A stretch of 64,000 nucleotides of DNA from an uncultured Spirochaetaceae bacterium (GCA_944388955.1 CALXKJ010000006.1:62001-126000), one strand, 5' to 3'. Shown: positions 43,120-53,238, counted from the first letter of the stretch. Made by a program: numbers and translations. The notes: generated by a model from the letters alone, not told the origin.

Positions 43120-43192
43120 TGGGAAGTCGCCAAGTGGTCAAGGCACCGGTTTTTGATACCGGCATTCGGTGGTTCGAGTCCACCCTTCCCAG
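43120..43192 (+). tRNA. tRNA-Gln (UUG)
   Basis: 73 nt. Acceptor stem TGGGAAG / CTTCCCA with discriminator G; D arm GCC...GGC; anticodon stem CCGGT / ACCGG with loop TTTTGAT, anticodon TTG at 43153-43155; T arm GGTGG-TTCGAGT-CCACC. The CCA end is not encoded. Confidence 0.96.
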
Positions 43193-43290
43193 GCTATTGC
43201 ACCCTTTTTATTCATCAGTTATGATTTCTGGCGTGCTTAGGCACTTAATGGTAATCGGCTATGCCCGATGAGAGTATAAGGAGAAAGCAA

Positions 43291-43929
43291 ATGAGCAATG
43301 AGAAGAAAGCGCTTAGCGCAAAGCTCAGAACTGCTGATTTCGGTTCAGCAGGTTCAAGAAGACTCCTGCGTGGAGGAGAGATCCCGGCAGTGGTCTATGG
43401 TAAATCAGAGCCAATGCATGTTGTAGTCAATGCACATGAGTTCATGATGAAGAAGTCAGGCTTCAGCGAGTCTACTCTTATCACACTCAGCGTCGCTGGT
43501 GAGAAAGATCACATGGTATTCGTAAAGTCATATCAGGAAGATCTTCTCCGCGGCTGTGTTCGCCATATTGATTTCTTTGAGGTCACTGCGGGACATACAG
43601 TCCGTACTCACGTCCGCATTGAGCTTGAGGGCACTCCTGTTGGATGCCGCCAGGGTGGTGTTCTTGACCAGGTTATCCACGAAGTTGAGATTGAGTGTCT
43701 TCCAAAGGATCTTCCAGAGGTTATCAAGGCTGATGTATCCGCTCTTGATGTCAATGAGTCACTCCGTGTTGATCAGCTTCAGGTTCCTGCTGGTATCAAG
43801 ATCCACGAGGATCCAGAGGCTACAATCGCTTCTGTCAAGTTCGTCAAGGAAGAAGCTCCTGCGGAGACAGCTGCAGATGAGGCAGCTCCAGAAGCAGCAG
43901 CTGCTGACACAGCAGACGCAGCAAAATAA
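43291..43929 (+). CDS. rplY: 50S ribosomal protein bL25, long CTC form
   Basis: 212 aa. N-terminal bL25 domain (SRRLLRGGEIPAVVYGKSEP) and C-terminal CTC domain (TVRTHVRIELEGTPVGCRQGGVL), followed by an Ala/Glu-rich tail. It binds 5S rRNA. The start at 43291 follows AAGGAG by 8 nt. The stop overlaps the pth start by 1 nt. tRNA-Gln lies 98 nt upstream. Confidence 0.96.
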   Translation: MSNEKKALSAKLRTADFGSAGSRRLLRGGEIPAVVYGKSEPMHVVVNAHEFMMKKSGFSESTLITLSVAGEKDHMVFVKSYQEDLLRGCVRHIDFFEVTAGHTVRTHVRIELEGTPVGCRQGGVLDQVIHEVEIECLPKDLPEVIKADVSALDVNESLRVDQLQVPAGIKIHEDPEATIASVKFVKEEAPAETAADEAAPEAAAADTADAAK

Positions 43930-44465
43930 TGACTGTATTCGGCCTTGGAAATCCTGGGGCGAAGTACGAGCATACCCGGCATAACGCGGGGTTTGAGACA
44001 GTTGAAAGGATAGCAGCGCTCAAGGGCATCAAGCTCCGGAAGCGCTGTTTCCGTCTCTATAGGAAAGCTGTTTCTGACAGTCTCGTTCTTATTCAGCCCC
44101 TTACATACATGAATTCATCCGGCGATATCGCTCCTGAATGCGTCAAGGGTGATGATACTGTTGTTGTCATTGTCGACCAGATGGATCTTCCTCCCGGAAA
44201 GATAAGAATCAGGAAGGGCGGCTCCTCGGCTGGCCACAACGGATTGAAATCCATGATTGCCAATATAGGGTCGGATTTCATACGTGTCTATATCGGCATC
44301 GGACGCCCGGAGCCTGGCGTGAAAGTCCCTGATCATGTCCTTTCGCGTTTCTCTGCTGAGGATAGGGCGGAAGTCGACAAAGCTGAGGATAAAGCGGCAG
44401 AGGCTGTCCTTAGACTTTATTCAGGGGAGAAGCTTGAAAGTGTTGAGCAGTGGGCGAATTCCTGA
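43929..44465 (+). CDS. pth: peptidyl-tRNA hydrolase
   Basis: 178 aa. GLGNPGAKYEHTRHNAGF at residues 5-22 contains the catalytic His; PLTYMNSSG near 57, VDQMDLPPGKIRIRKGGSSAGHNGLKS near 80-105 hold the conserved Asp and His. It frees peptides from peptidyl-tRNA. The rplY-pth pair is widely conserved. The tilS start lies inside the last 26 nt. Confidence 0.96.
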   Translation: MTVFGLGNPGAKYEHTRHNAGFETVERIAALKGIKLRKRCFRLYRKAVSDSLVLIQPLTYMNSSGDIAPECVKGDDTVVVIVDQMDLPPGKIRIRKGGSSAGHNGLKSMIANIGSDFIRVYIGIGRPEPGVKVPDHVLSRFSAEDRAEVDKAEDKAAEAVLRLYSGEKLESVEQWANS

Positions 44466-45723
44466 TGGAATCAGAATCCCGGATGGAAAGCTTCTTCTTG
44501 CTTTCTCCGGTGGCTCTGATTCCCTTTTCCTTCTTTCTATCCTTTCTCTGCTTGCTCCGGAGCGCACTGAAGCTGTTTATGTCAATCATTCTCTCCGTCC
44601 CCGTGAGGAGCTTGATAGGGAAATCGCGCTAAATAAGAAGAACGCTGGGAAACTTGGTATTCCTCTTTCTGTATTTACAATCCCCAAGGGCTCGATTAAT
44701 ACGCTCAGTACGGAAAAAAACTGCGGAATAGAAGCTGCCGCACGGGAATTACGCTATAAGATTCTTCTTGAGAAAGCCCGTAAAGATGGCTTTGACTGGA
44801 TACTCACGGCCCATCATAGGGAAGATCAGGCGGAGACTGTGCTTATGAGGATTCTCTCCGGTTCTCCCTTCACTTCGTATCAGGGGATAGCGAGAGCTGA
44901 CGGCATGCTCTTCAGGCCGCTTCTATCTGTGGCAAAGAAAGATATCATGGCGTATCTGGAAAAGTCGGGACTTGAGTGGTCTGAGGATTCCACGAATAGC
45001 GATACGTCATACATGAGAAATAAGGTGCGGCATTGTATCATGCCGCTTGTCTCTGATGATGAAAGGGAGACTCTCTGCCGTATTGCCTCCAATGTTGCCG
45101 GATTCAGGAGCCGTTTCCCTTCGATTATGCTGAAGAGAAGCTTTTATGTTTCAATTTGCCGCAGTGATTTTCTCTCATCTCTTCCATTCCGGCAGGATGA
45201 GGCATTGTATCATGCTCTTGGGAGCATAGGCTGGAAAGAGCGCGTGTCCAGATCCCTTCTTCTGTCGGTTATAAAGAAAGCGGATGAAGGCAGAGGCTCC
45301 TTGAGGCTTCATAATGCATTCTTCTTTTTCACTGAAACAGAAATCAGGGTGTATCCTCCTCTTGATGATTTCGTCGTTCCTCTCTCATCCGATGGGGCTG
45401 AGTATGAAGGTATAACGCTTTCTGAAGAATCTGAGGATGAAAAGACACTGATGATTGATACTTCAGCTTTTCTTCCACCTGTAATTATGCGTACATCACG
45501 TGAAAGCGACAGGATAGAGCTTAAGGATGGCTCAAAGAGGATTTCTGAGCTGGAGAAGGAATACAGAATCCCATATTCAATCGTGCTCGAGGATAGGAAT
45601 GGCATTGTCGCCGTATTCGCTCGTTTCCTTGGCGGGCACGATAGATTAGCTGAAAGATTTCTTGGCATGAAAAGCAGTTCCAGACCATTTGCATGTACCT
45701 ATTCATCTTTGATGAATAAATGA
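44440..45723 (+). CDS. tilS: tRNA(Ile)-lysidine synthase
   Basis: About 427 aa. PP-loop motif SGGSDS at 23-28, YVNHSLRPREELDRE, and EAAARELRY near 100, ILTAHHREDQAETVLMRI near 120; a TilS C-terminal region follows. It modifies C34 of the tRNA-Ile reading AUA. The start is probably the GTG at 44440 (or TTG at 44443), overlapping pth by 26 nt, with AGGGGAG about 10 nt upstream; longer in-frame starts reach far into pth and lack support. Confidence 0.93.
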   Translation: MLSSGRIPDGIRIPDGKLLLAFSGGSDSLFLLSILSLLAPERTEAVYVNHSLRPREELDREIALNKKNAGKLGIPLSVFTIPKGSINTLSTEKNCGIEAAARELRYKILLEKARKDGFDWILTAHHREDQAETVLMRILSGSPFTSYQGIARADGMLFRPLLSVAKKDIMAYLEKSGLEWSEDSTNSDTSYMRNKVRHCIMPLVSDDERETLCRIASNVAGFRSRFPSIMLKRSFYVSICRSDFLSSLPFRQDEALYHALGSIGWKERVSRSLLLSVIKKADEGRGSLRLHNAFFFFTETEIRVYPPLDDFVVPLSSDGAEYEGITLSEESEDEKTLMIDTSAFLPPVIMRTSRESDRIELKDGSKRISELEKEYRIPYSIVLEDRNGIVAVFARFLGGHDRLAERFLGMKSSSRPFACTYSSLMNK

Positions 45724-45730
45724 AATGTTC

Positions 45731-45760
45731 TTGCCTATTACAGCTGAATGCAGTTAAATT
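45731..45760 (+). promoter_or_regulatory. ftsH: candidate promoter giving a leaderless ftsH mRNA
   Basis: TTGCCT (45731-45736) and TAAATT (45755-45760) are 18 nt apart; the ATG at 45767 begins 6 nt after the -10. No Shine-Dalgarno site is present. Confidence 0.5.
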
Positions 45761-45766
45761 ATCGCT

Positions 45767-47773
45767 ATGGACGAAAAAGACTACAAGGAGAATGAGAACA
45801 AGCCTGTTGATGATGGTGACAAAAACTCATCTCCTGAAGGAAAGCCTTCTGAAGATAAGAAGGACGAGGGAAAAAAGCCCAGGAAAAACATATATGATCA
45901 GTACAGATACTGGGGAAGCGGCAATGAAGGCGGTTCTCCGGGAGGTGGCAAAGGAAGTGCCAGACGGAGCCGTCTTGCGCTTGTTGCCCTTATATTGCTC
46001 ATAATCTCATTCGGATATGTTTTCATGACAGATTCCTCAGCCGTGCAAAGGACTGAGACTTCGTATTCGGATTTTGTTTCATATGCTGAAGCAGGCTCTG
46101 TGAGAAGTGCAACGATTGTCGAGAATCAGGTCGTGAATTACACGCTCGTAAACGGTGCGGAAGGTACATGCCGTATTCCGTATTACGATATGAATCTTGT
46201 CAGCATGCTCAAGGAGAATAATGTTGATGTCTCCGGAGCCGTGCAGCCTACACCTTTCTGGTATATTCTCATTCAGCTTCTGCCGTGGGTGATCTTCATT
46301 GTTATGATTGTCATGATTATGCGTCAGACTGGTGCCGCAGGCGGAAACAGAATGATGAACTCCTTCGGAAAAAGCCATGCGCAGCAGTATGGGAAGAACG
46401 ACAAGAAAGTCTATTTCTCCGATGTTGCGGGGCAGAAGGAAGCCAAGAATGAGCTTCAGGAAGTCGTTGATTTCCTCAAGCATCCTGACCGCTTTGTGAA
46501 AATCGGTGCGCGTATCCCCCGTGGAGTTCTTCTTGTTGGTCCTCCGGGAACAGGAAAGACTCTCCTTGCAAGGGCTGTTGCGGGAGAAGCTGGTGTCACA
46601 TTCCTACATACATCCGGCTCTGATTTCGTTGAGATGTTCGTTGGTATGGGAGCGGCCCGTGTCAGGGATCTCTTTGCAGAAGCCAGGAAGAGCGCTCCTT
46701 GTATCATCTTCATCGATGAGCTTGATGCTGTCGGAAGAGCACGTGGTGCGGGACTAGGCGGCGGACACGATGAAAGAGAGCAGACGCTTAACCAGATGCT
46801 TGTTGAAATGGATGGATTCTCTTCCGATCCAGGGGTTATCGTCATGGCTGCCACAAACAGGCCTGATGTCCTTGATCCAGCCCTGCTGAGACCGGGACGC
46901 TTTGACAGGCAGGTTGTTGTGGCTCTTCCTGATGTGCAGGAACGCCTCGATATCCTTCGCATACACACGAAGAAGGTAAAGCTTGACAGTGGCGTGGAGC
47001 TTGAGCGTATTGCGCGTGCAACTCCCGGTTCCTCAGGCGCAGACCTTGCGAATCTTGTTAATGAGGCAGCGCTTTTCGCGGCTCGTGCTAACAGGACAAC
47101 TGTCAATATGGATGATTTCGAGAAAGCCCGTGACAAGATTCTCCTTGGCGTTGCAAGAGAGTCTGTATATATGACAGAGGACGAGAAGAGAGCGACTGCT
47201 TATCATGAAGCAGGGCACACGCTGCTGCATTATTATCTGAAGTATACAGATCCATTGCACAAAGTGACGATTATCCCGCATGGAAGGGCTCTTGGACTTA
47301 CGATGAGTCTTCCTGAGAAGGATACATATACCAAGAACAAATCGTATCTTGAGGATAGAATCAAGATATGCATGGGTGGTTATGTCGCTGAGGATATTGT
47401 CTATGGCGAGACCACAACAGGTACTTCCAATGATATAAAGCAGGCGACTGAGATGGCTAGGCGCATGGTCACGGAATGGGGTATGTCTGATCTCGGGTTT
47501 ATCTCACTCGCTGACGATGATGAGCCATTGTTCCTCGGTCGTGAGATAGCGCGCCATAAGGATTACTCGGAAGAGACCGCAAGGCGGATAGACGAGGAAG
47601 TTGGAAAGATACTCAATCACTGTATGGATGAGACAAAGAGCATCCTTACAGAGCATCGGGACCAGCTTGACGCTCTTACCGAAGCGCTTGTGGAGAAGGA
47701 AACGCTGGATGACAAGGAAATAAGGGAGATGTTCGGTTTCCCTCCGGTCCAGCATACTACGGAACTTGTATGA
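45767..47773 (+). CDS. ftsH: ATP-dependent zinc metalloprotease FtsH
   Basis: 668 aa. A charged cytosolic N-terminal extension of about 65 residues precedes TM1 (about 69-88); the periplasmic FtsH-ext domain and TM2 (about 164-185) follow. AAA motifs: GPPGTGKT at 258-265, [11 protein letters not shown], and second region of homology [21 protein letters not shown]. Zinc protease HEAGH at 480-484. It degrades membrane and regulatory proteins. The extension is longer than in E. coli. It overlaps lepA by 4 nt and lacks a ribosome site. Confidence 0.97.
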   Translation: MDEKDYKENENKPVDDGDKNSSPEGKPSEDKKDEGKKPRKNIYDQYRYWGSGNEGGSPGGGKGSARRSRLALVALILLIISFGYVFMTDSSAVQRTETSYSDFVSYAEAGSVRSATIVENQVVNYTLVNGAEGTCRIPYYDMNLVSMLKENNVDVSGAVQPTPFWYILIQLLPWVIFIVMIVMIMRQTGAAGGNRMMNSFGKSHAQQYGKNDKKVYFSDVAGQKEAKNELQEVVDFLKHPDRFVKIGARIPRGVLLVGPPGTGKTLLARAVAGEAGVTFLHTSGSDFVEMFVGMGAARVRDLFAEARKSAPCIIFIDELDAVGRARGAGLGGGHDEREQTLNQMLVEMDGFSSDPGVIVMAATNRPDVLDPALLRPGRFDRQVVVALPDVQERLDILRIHTKKVKLDSGVELERIARATPGSSGADLANLVNEAALFAARANRTTVNMDDFEKARDKILLGVARESVYMTEDEKRATAYHEAGHTLLHYYLKYTDPLHKVTIIPHGRALGLTMSLPEKDTYTKNKSYLEDRIKICMGGYVAEDIVYGETTTGTSNDIKQATEMARRMVTEWGMSDLGFISLADDDEPLFLGREIARHKDYSEETARRIDEEVGKILNHCMDETKSILTEHRDQLDALTEALVEKETLDDKEIREMFGFPPVQHTTELV

Positions 47774-49581
47774 TAGATACAGCACATAAACGGAATTTCT
47801 GCATCATCGCTCACATCGATCATGGGAAATCCACATTGGCGGACCGCTTTATAGAGCGAGCCCGCCTTGTCACATCCAGAGGTCCTGCCCAGACGCAGAT
47901 TCTCGATAATATGGACATCGAGAGAGAGCGTGGTATTACTATCAAGAGCCAGGCTGTGACGATACCTTATACAGCGGCGGATGGTGAGGAGTATGAACTC
48001 AATCTTGTTGATACTCCGGGACATGTCGATTTCACATATGAAGTATCAAGAGCGATTTCCTCATGTGAGGGAGCTTTGCTTCTTATCGATGCATCTCAGG
48101 GGGTAGAGGCTCAGACCCTTGCTAACTTATATCTTGCGATGGAGCACAATCTTGAGATTATCCCAGTGATAAACAAGATAGATCTTCCTTCCGCGGATAT
48201 ACCCGCATGTCTGCATCAGATTGACCATGACCTTGGTCTTGATCCTGATTCGGCCTGCTTCGTATCAGCAAAGACGGGAGAGGGCGTCGACACGCTTTAT
48301 GAGGCAATCGTCAATCTGATTCCGCCACCGGATGGAAAGAAGGAGGATCCTCTCAAGGCGCTTATCTTCGATTCCCACTACGATCCGTATCGCGGTGTCA
48401 TTGTCCATTGCAGGCTTTTCTCCGGCTCTATGCATCCTGGGGATATCATCCGCTTCATGCATTCAGGAGCAGAGTATAAGGTTGAGGATACAGGAATCTT
48501 CCAGCTGCAGCTTGTCTCCAAGAATGAGCTTTCCGCTGGTGATGTAGGTTATTTCATAGCTGGAATAAAGACTATCTCCGATATCCGTGTCGGTGATACT
48601 GTCACCCGTGTTGATAACCCTGCAGATGAGCCGATGGCGGGATTCAAGGAAGTGAAGCCTGTTGTCTTCTCATCCATCTATCCTGTAGATAGCAATGACT
48701 ATGAAGAGCTTCAGGACGCAATTGAGCGTCTCAAGCTCAATGATGCCTCTCTTGTTTATGAGAAAGATAGCTCCGCGGCCCTTGGTTTTGGCTTCCGCTG
48801 CGGCTTCCTTGGCATGCTTCATCTTGAAGTCGTGCAGGAGCGTATCGAGAGGGAGTTCGATCTCTCGATTGTCTTCACATCGCCTTCTGTGCGTTATATC
48901 GTGCATCTGAAGAATGGCGAGACTGTAGAGATAGATAACCCTCTGGAGTATCCTGACGTGACAAGAATTGATTACGCGGAGGAGCCATATATCTCTGCGG
49001 ACATCATCACGCCGACACAGTATGTGGGCCCGATTATAACGCTGTGTCTTGAGAAACGCGGTGTGCAGACAGGAATGAATTATCTCGACGAGAAGCGTGT
49101 TGAGCTGATTTACGAGATGCCGCTTGCTGAAGTGCTCTTTGACTTCTATGATCGCCTGAAGTCAATTTCGCGCGGCTATGCTTCATTTGACTATACTGTC
49201 AACGGATATAACAGGACTGAGCTTGTTCGTCTCGATATTCTGGTGAACGGGGAACCTGTAGACGCGCTTTCACAGCTTGTTTTCAAAGGCAATGCGCAAT
49301 CACGCGGACGTGTCGTGTGTGAAAGACTGAAGAAGGAAATTCCGCGTCAGCAGTTCAAAATCGCTATCCAGGCGGCTATAGGTGGACAGATAATCTCCAG
49401 AGAGACGGTCTCTGCATTCCGCAAGGACGTTACGGCCAAGTGTTATGGTGGTGATATATCCAGAAAGCGTAAGCTTCTTGAGAAGCAGAAGGAAGGCAAG
49501 AAGCGCATGAAGATGGTAGGCAATGTCGAGATACCTCAGAGTGCATTTCTGGCGGTTCTCAAGACTGATGAGGATGAGTGA
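47770..49581 (+). CDS. lepA: elongation factor 4
   Basis: 603 aa. GTPase G1 AHIDHGKST at 14-22, RERGITI switch I, DTPGH G3, NKID G4; EF4-type domain II and the C-terminal domain ending with [18 protein letters not shown]. It back-translocates stalled ribosomes. ATGA overlap with ftsH and 3 nt gap to udk indicate one operon. Confidence 0.97.
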   Translation: MIDTAHKRNFCIIAHIDHGKSTLADRFIERARLVTSRGPAQTQILDNMDIERERGITIKSQAVTIPYTAADGEEYELNLVDTPGHVDFTYEVSRAISSCEGALLLIDASQGVEAQTLANLYLAMEHNLEIIPVINKIDLPSADIPACLHQIDHDLGLDPDSACFVSAKTGEGVDTLYEAIVNLIPPPDGKKEDPLKALIFDSHYDPYRGVIVHCRLFSGSMHPGDIIRFMHSGAEYKVEDTGIFQLQLVSKNELSAGDVGYFIAGIKTISDIRVGDTVTRVDNPADEPMAGFKEVKPVVFSSIYPVDSNDYEELQDAIERLKLNDASLVYEKDSSAALGFGFRCGFLGMLHLEVVQERIEREFDLSIVFTSPSVRYIVHLKNGETVEIDNPLEYPDVTRIDYAEEPYISADIITPTQYVGPIITLCLEKRGVQTGMNYLDEKRVELIYEMPLAEVLFDFYDRLKSISRGYASFDYTVNGYNRTELVRLDILVNGEPVDALSQLVFKGNAQSRGRVVCERLKKEIPRQQFKIAIQAAIGGQIISRETVSAFRKDVTAKCYGGDISRKRKLLEKQKEGKKRMKMVGNVEIPQSAFLAVLKTDEDE

Positions 49582-49584
49582 TCT

Positions 49585-50193
49585 ATGGATGTGAAGCTTA
49601 TCGGGATAACAGGTGGTTCTGGCTCGGGAAAGAGCACTGTTGTAAGACGTATAAAGGATGAGGAGCCTGAGTCGCTCCTTGTCTCGCAGGATAATTATTA
49701 CAAGAGCGCGCCTTTTATCAGCAACGATAACATCACAGCCTATAATTTCGATCGTCCCGATGCGTTCGATATGGATCTGCTTCTGGACAATCTTTCAGAG
49801 CTTAAGAATGGAAGGGCGTGCATGATGCCTCAGTATGATTTCGTCCATCATAGGCGGTGCGATGAATTCGTTAGAGTCGAGCCGAAAAAGCTGATTATCA
49901 TTGATGGCATCATGATTTTTCAGGATCATAGGATAAGGGATATCCTTGACCTTAAGCTTTATGTCGACACTCCTGCTGATATAAGATTCATCCGCCGTCT
50001 GCAGCGTGATATCTCCGAGCGTGGACGCACGGTCGAGAGCGTGATAGAGCAGTACACGAATGTCGTCAGACCAGGCCATTATTCGTTTATAGAGCCTATG
50101 AAGGAGTATGCGGATCTCATAATTCCAGAAGGTGGTTATAACGAGGGTGCGATGAAGGTTCTCTTCTCTTTTGTGCATTCAATCTGTCATTGA
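49585..50193 (+). CDS. udk: uridine kinase
   Basis: 202 aa. Walker A GGSGSGKST at 10-18, SQDNYYKSA near 36, the uridine-binding NFDRPDAFDMDLL near 54, YDFVHHRR near 84, and RRLQRDISERGRT near 135. It phosphorylates uridine/cytidine for salvage. Slightly short but complete. The 3' end overlaps yidD (opposite strand) by 7 nt. The ribosome site is weak. Confidence 0.93.
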   Translation: MDVKLIGITGGSGSGKSTVVRRIKDEEPESLLVSQDNYYKSAPFISNDNITAYNFDRPDAFDMDLLLDNLSELKNGRACMMPQYDFVHHRRCDEFVRVEPKKLIIIDGIMIFQDHRIRDILDLKLYVDTPADIRFIRRLQRDISERGRTVESVIEQYTNVVRPGHYSFIEPMKEYADLIIPEGGYNEGAMKVLFSFVHSICH

Positions 50194-50510
50194 TTCTTAG
50201 GCTTTTTATAGGCTATCCAATCGGATCTGATTCTCGCCCATGACCATTCATCCGGAACAGGGTCAGGTCCTCCTAGAAAACTCCGTCTGCACCTGAGAAG
50301 CCTTGCAGTACCCATTATCGTTCCTTTGATGATTCCATGTTTCTTAACGCTTTCCATCATGTAGACGGAGCATGATGGTGTATATCTGCAGCAAGGCCCC
50401 GTGAATGGGCTTATAAGTCCTTTGTATAGATAGACAGGTATAAGATATAGGTTTCTCGTAAAGTCCTTGAAATTCACAGCACAAAAGATAATCAAACAAA
50501 GAGTTTCCAT
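50187..50510 (-). CDS. yidD: membrane protein insertion efficiency factor YidD
   Basis: 107 aa. Signature GPCCRYTPSCSVYMMESVKKHG near residue 35, and LLRCRRSFLGGPDPVPDEW near 75; an N-terminal amphipathic/hydrophobic stretch. YidD aids membrane insertion near YidC. A longer frame upstream belongs to other sequence (the coiled-coil gene and its terminator). The ATG at 50510 lacks a ribosome site and lies 10 nt after a terminator of the gene before it. Confidence 0.9.
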   Translation of the reverse strand: METLCLIIFCAVNFKDFTRNLYLIPVYLYKGLISPFTGPCCRYTPSCSVYMMESVKKHGIIKGTIMGTARLLRCRRSFLGGPDPVPDEWSWARIRSDWIAYKKPKNQ

Positions 50511-50520
50511 CAACTGAGCA

Positions 50521-50546
50521 GAAAAAAAGGAGGCATTTCTGCCTCC
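50521..50546 (-). terminator. terminator of the infC-rpmI-rplT-coiled-coil operon
   Basis: On the minus strand GGAGGCA-GAAA-TGCCTCC is followed by seven T. Confidence 0.93.
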
Positions 50547-50565
50547 TCCGGATAACAGCGGTGTG

Positions 50566-50916
50566 TTATACTTCCTCGTCCTCGAATGTCTCGATATCCA
50601 TATCCTCTGTATCGAGGCCAGCAGAGAAATCCTCCGCGTCGGCAAGCTCCTGCGAATCGAGAGTACCGAAGTCTTCGATTCCTCCAAGTTCGCCAATGGA
50701 TGTCTCGAGCTCATCAAGAGCGGCTGTAATGGCCTGATCGATAGCAGCCTGGTCAGTGCTGAGCTTGTCGTAGAGCTCCTGAAGCTCCTCATTGTGAGTA
50801 TTCACAAGATTGAACTTCGTTTGCAGTTCCTTGTTCTCACTGCGGAGGCGGTTGATTAACCCAACAGCCTTCTGCACCCTCATCAGCAATAGCTTGCTGC
50901 TTTCAATCGTGGTCAT
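50566..50916 (-). CDS. coiled-coil protein with acidic tail, downstream of rplT
   Basis: 116 aa. Residues about 8-60 have a heptad-like pattern (LLLMRVQKAVGLINRLRSEN, then ELQTKFNLVNTHNEELQELYDKL), similar in style to ZapB/ZapA-like division proteins, and the C-terminal 50 residues are very acidic (Asp/Glu with few Lys). No named family is certain. AAGGAGG lies 5 nt before the ATG, and it starts 9 nt after rplT, so it is made with the ribosomal proteins. A strong terminator follows. Confidence 0.75.
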   Translation of the reverse strand: MTTIESSKLLLMRVQKAVGLINRLRSENKELQTKFNLVNTHNEELQELYDKLSTDQAAIDQAITAALDELETSIGELGGIEDFGTLDSQELADAEDFSAGLDTEDMDIETFEDEEV

Positions 50917-50925
50917 ATAACCTCC

Positions 50926-51282
50926 TTAGGCGAGTACTTTCTTCACCTCTGCCACGAGTGCTGCAAATGCAGCCTTGTCCTCAATCGCCATATTGGAAAG
51001 AGCTTTTCTGTTGAGATCGATTCCAGCGAGCTTCAGACCATGCATGAACTGGGAGTAGTTAAGATCCTGTCCCTGTACAGCTGCGCTGATTCTTGCAATC
51101 CAGAGCTTTCTGAAATCTCTCTTCTTCTCGCGTCTTCCACGATATGCATACTGTCCAGCCTTTGCGACTGCGTCTTTTGCAATGCGGTGGTTAGTGCTTC
51201 TTCTTCCCCAATAGCCTTTTGCCTGATTGAGAATCTTCTTCCTTCTGTCAGAACGTCTTGTTCCATCTACTGCTCTTGGCAT
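50926..51282 (-). CDS. rplT: 50S ribosomal protein bL20
   Basis: 118 aa, exact length. [20 protein letters not shown] opening, [26 protein letters not shown]-like ([16 protein letters not shown]), [22 protein letters not shown]. It binds 23S rRNA and often represses its own operon. Third in the infC-rpmI-rplT order, 11 nt after rpmI. Confidence 0.98.
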   Translation of the reverse strand: MPRAVDGTRRSDRRKKILNQAKGYWGRRSTNHRIAKDAVAKAGQYAYRGRREKKRDFRKLWIARISAAVQGQDLNYSQFMHGLKLAGIDLNRKALSNMAIEDKAAFAALVAEVKKVLA

Positions 51283-51293
51283 CTCATCCCTCC

Positions 51294-51494
51294 TTAATTA
51301 GCGTATGGGAGCATTGACTTTGCTCTCTTTGCTTCTACTTTGGAAAGGATGCCTTTCTCGCGAAGGTTCATCTTCCTCTTAGAGCTCTTCTTTGTAAGGA
51401 TATGGCGGAGACCCATCTTCTTGTAAGCCACCTTTCCAGATCCTGTGACCCTGTAGCGTTTAGACGCTGACTTTCTTGTTTTCATCTTAGGCAT
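51294..51494 (-). CDS. rpmI: 50S ribosomal protein bL35
   Basis: 66 aa. [20 protein letters not shown] and [17 protein letters not shown] are diagnostic. Start at 51494 has GAGGG 8 nt upstream; in-frame codons further up (to 51533) are not part of the family. Confidence 0.98.
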   Translation of the reverse strand: MPKMKTRKSASKRYRVTGSGKVAYKKMGLRHILTKKSSKRKMNLREKGILSKVEAKRAKSMLPYAN

Positions 51495-51568
51495 TTTAAC
51501 AACCCTCTTACACGCGCCGCAGGGAACAAGCACCCCTGAAGCTACGATATATAATCTCCATACGGAGC

Positions 51569-52099
51569 TTATTGCTTTGCTTTTGAAGGTGAGACTGTCA
51601 TACTCATCATCTTACCTTCCATCATAGCACCTTTATCAAGATTATACTGCACGCCAAGTTCAGTTAAAGCATCCAGTATTCTATCCAGAACAAGTTTTCC
51701 AAGCTCAGGGTGGGCAAGTTCGCGTCCGCGGAAACGGATTGAAACCTTGACCTTGTTTCCCTGCTGCAGGAATTCTGCTATGGCTTTGCTCTTTGTCTCC
51801 AGATCGTGCTTCTCAATCTTAGGCTGCATTCTGATCTCTTTGATCTTCACTACAGTCTGATTCTTCTTTGCCTCTCTGGACTTCTTCTCCATCTCATAGC
51901 GATATCTGCCGAAGTCGAGTATCTTGCATACTGGTGGATTAGCGTTAGGAGAGACCTCTACGAGATCCATTCCTGCTTCTTCTGCTAAGCGGCAAGCCTC
52001 GGGTACACTCATTGTCCCCCTCTGGACTCCGTCCTCATCGATTACAAGCACCTGATGTGCTCTTATCTGGCGATTGATTCTAAGCTCCCTAGTAGCCAA
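51569..52099 (-). CDS. infC: translation initiation factor IF-3
   Basis: 176 aa. [55 protein letters not shown] and [13 protein letters not shown] mark IF-3. It polices start-codon choice. The start is TTG at 52099 with AAGGAG 5 nt upstream; a non-AUG infC start is the rule in E. coli too, where it allows self-regulation. On the minus strand TTGAAT and TATAAG (17 nt apart, 52136-52108) form a promoter match that overlaps the ribosome site. Confidence 0.96.
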   Translation of the reverse strand: MATRELRINRQIRAHQVLVIDEDGVQRGTMSVPEACRLAEEAGMDLVEVSPNANPPVCKILDFGRYRYEMEKKSREAKKNQTVVKIKEIRMQPKIEKHDLETKSKAIAEFLQQGNKVKVSIRFRGRELAHPELGKLVLDRILDALTELGVQYNLDKGAMMEGKMMSMTVSPSKAKQ

Positions 52100-52137
52100 C
52101 TGAACTCCTTATAGTGCAGATATCTGTCCTATTCAAG

Positions 52138-52170
52138 ATAAAGAAATGGGCGTGACAAAGTCACACCCCG
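52138..52170 (-). terminator. terminator of fba
   Basis: On the minus strand GGGTGTGAC-TTT-GTCACGCCC (9 bp with one G-U) is followed by ATTTCTTTA. Confidence 0.75.
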
Positions 52171-52216
52171 TATTTATATCATATCCAGATTCTCTCTGTC
52201 AAAGAGTATATGCTGA

Positions 52217-53215
52217 TCAGTCAAGAGCGTGGCCAGCTGAGCCAAGCACATCGATATTCTTGTGCATATACATCTTCTTGAGTTCCTCACGAGCTGGTCC
52301 GAGATACTTTCTTGGATCGAACTCTGCAGGCTTCTCATCGAAGATCTTCCTGATGATAGCTGTCATTGCAAGTCTTCCATCTGAATCGATGTTGATTTTG
52401 CATACAGCTGATTTAGCGGCCTTCCTGAGCTGCTCTTCAGGGATACCGACGCTGTCAGCAAGCTTTCCGCCATGCTCGTTGATCATCTTCACATACTGCT
52501 GTGGGACTGATGATGAGCCGTGGAGAACGATAGGAAAGCCTGGAAGCTGCTTCTCGATTTCCTCAAGGATGTCGAATCTGAGCGGTGGTGGAATGAGGAT
52601 GCCATCAGCATTTCTTGTGCACTGGTCAGGTGTGAACTTGTATGCGCCATGGCTTGTACCGATGGAGATAGCAAGGGAATCGACACCAGTGCGTGTTGCG
52701 AAGTCAACGACTTCCTCAGGTCTTGTGTAGTGGGAAACTGCAGAAGAGACTTCATCTTCGATACCTGCAAGAACACCAAGTTCGCCTTCTACTGTTACAT
52801 CATGCTCATGTGCGTAATCAACGACTTTCTTTGTAACAGCGATGTTCTCTTCATAAGGAAGGCTGGAGCCATCAATCATGACGGATGAGAAACCATTGTC
52901 GATGCAGTCCTTTGCTGTCTGGAATGAATCGCCATGGTCGAGATGAAGTGTGATTGGGATATCACAGCCAAGCTCGTGTGCATAATCTACAGCACCGCGT
53001 GCCATATTGCGGAGCAGGTTGATGTTTGCATAGTCTCTTGCTCCTTTTGAAACCTGAAGGATGACAGGTGCCTTTGTCTCTACGCATGCAGAGATGATTG
53101 CCTGCATCTGCTCCATATTATTGAAGTTGAATGCTCCGATAGCATAGTGACCCTTCATAGCCTTGCTGAACATGTCTCTTGTGTTGACAAGCCCAAGCTC
53201 TTTGTAGCTGATCAT
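52217..53215 (-). CDS. fba: class II fructose-1,6-bisphosphate aldolase
   Basis: 332 aa. Zinc motif HLDHG at 91-95 (with LHLDHGDS), the strand with EGELGVLAGIEDE, GTSHGAYKF, and VLHGSSSVP, typical of class II aldolases. It cleaves fructose bisphosphate to DHAP and GAP in glycolysis. AAGGAGG lies 7 nt before the ATG at 53215; upstream in-frame codons cover the promoter region. Divergent from the lipoprotein gene at 53390. Confidence 0.96.
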   Translation of the reverse strand: MISYKELGLVNTRDMFSKAMKGHYAIGAFNFNNMEQMQAIISACVETKAPVILQVSKGARDYANINLLRNMARGAVDYAHELGCDIPITLHLDHGDSFQTAKDCIDNGFSSVMIDGSSLPYEENIAVTKKVVDYAHEHDVTVEGELGVLAGIEDEVSSAVSHYTRPEEVVDFATRTGVDSLAISIGTSHGAYKFTPDQCTRNADGILIPPPLRFDILEEIEKQLPGFPIVLHGSSSVPQQYVKMINEHGGKLADSVGIPEEQLRKAAKSAVCKINIDSDGRLAMTAIIRKIFDEKPAEFDPRKYLGPAREELKKMYMHKNIDVLGSAGHALD

Positions 53216-53238
53216 AGATCGCCTCCTTATCTCTGATA

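Noticed and set aside
43211-43275. Small hairpins before rplY as a ribosomal-protein autoregulatory site
   Set aside because: Stems are only 4-5 bp and could be chance; no known L25 leader structure matches.
44335-44439. Longer N-terminus for tilS starting at 44335
   Set aside because: It would overlap pth by 131 nt and the added sequence has no similarity to TilS; the GTG at 44440 fits the family.
46456-47136. 226-codon open frame on the minus strand across ftsH
   Set aside because: It lies wholly antisense to the AAA domain of ftsH, has Ser/Arg-rich composition without a family, and no ribosome site.
52146-52730. 194-codon plus-strand frame over fba
   Set aside because: Antisense to conserved aldolase sequence; begins in the fba terminator; no ribosome site.
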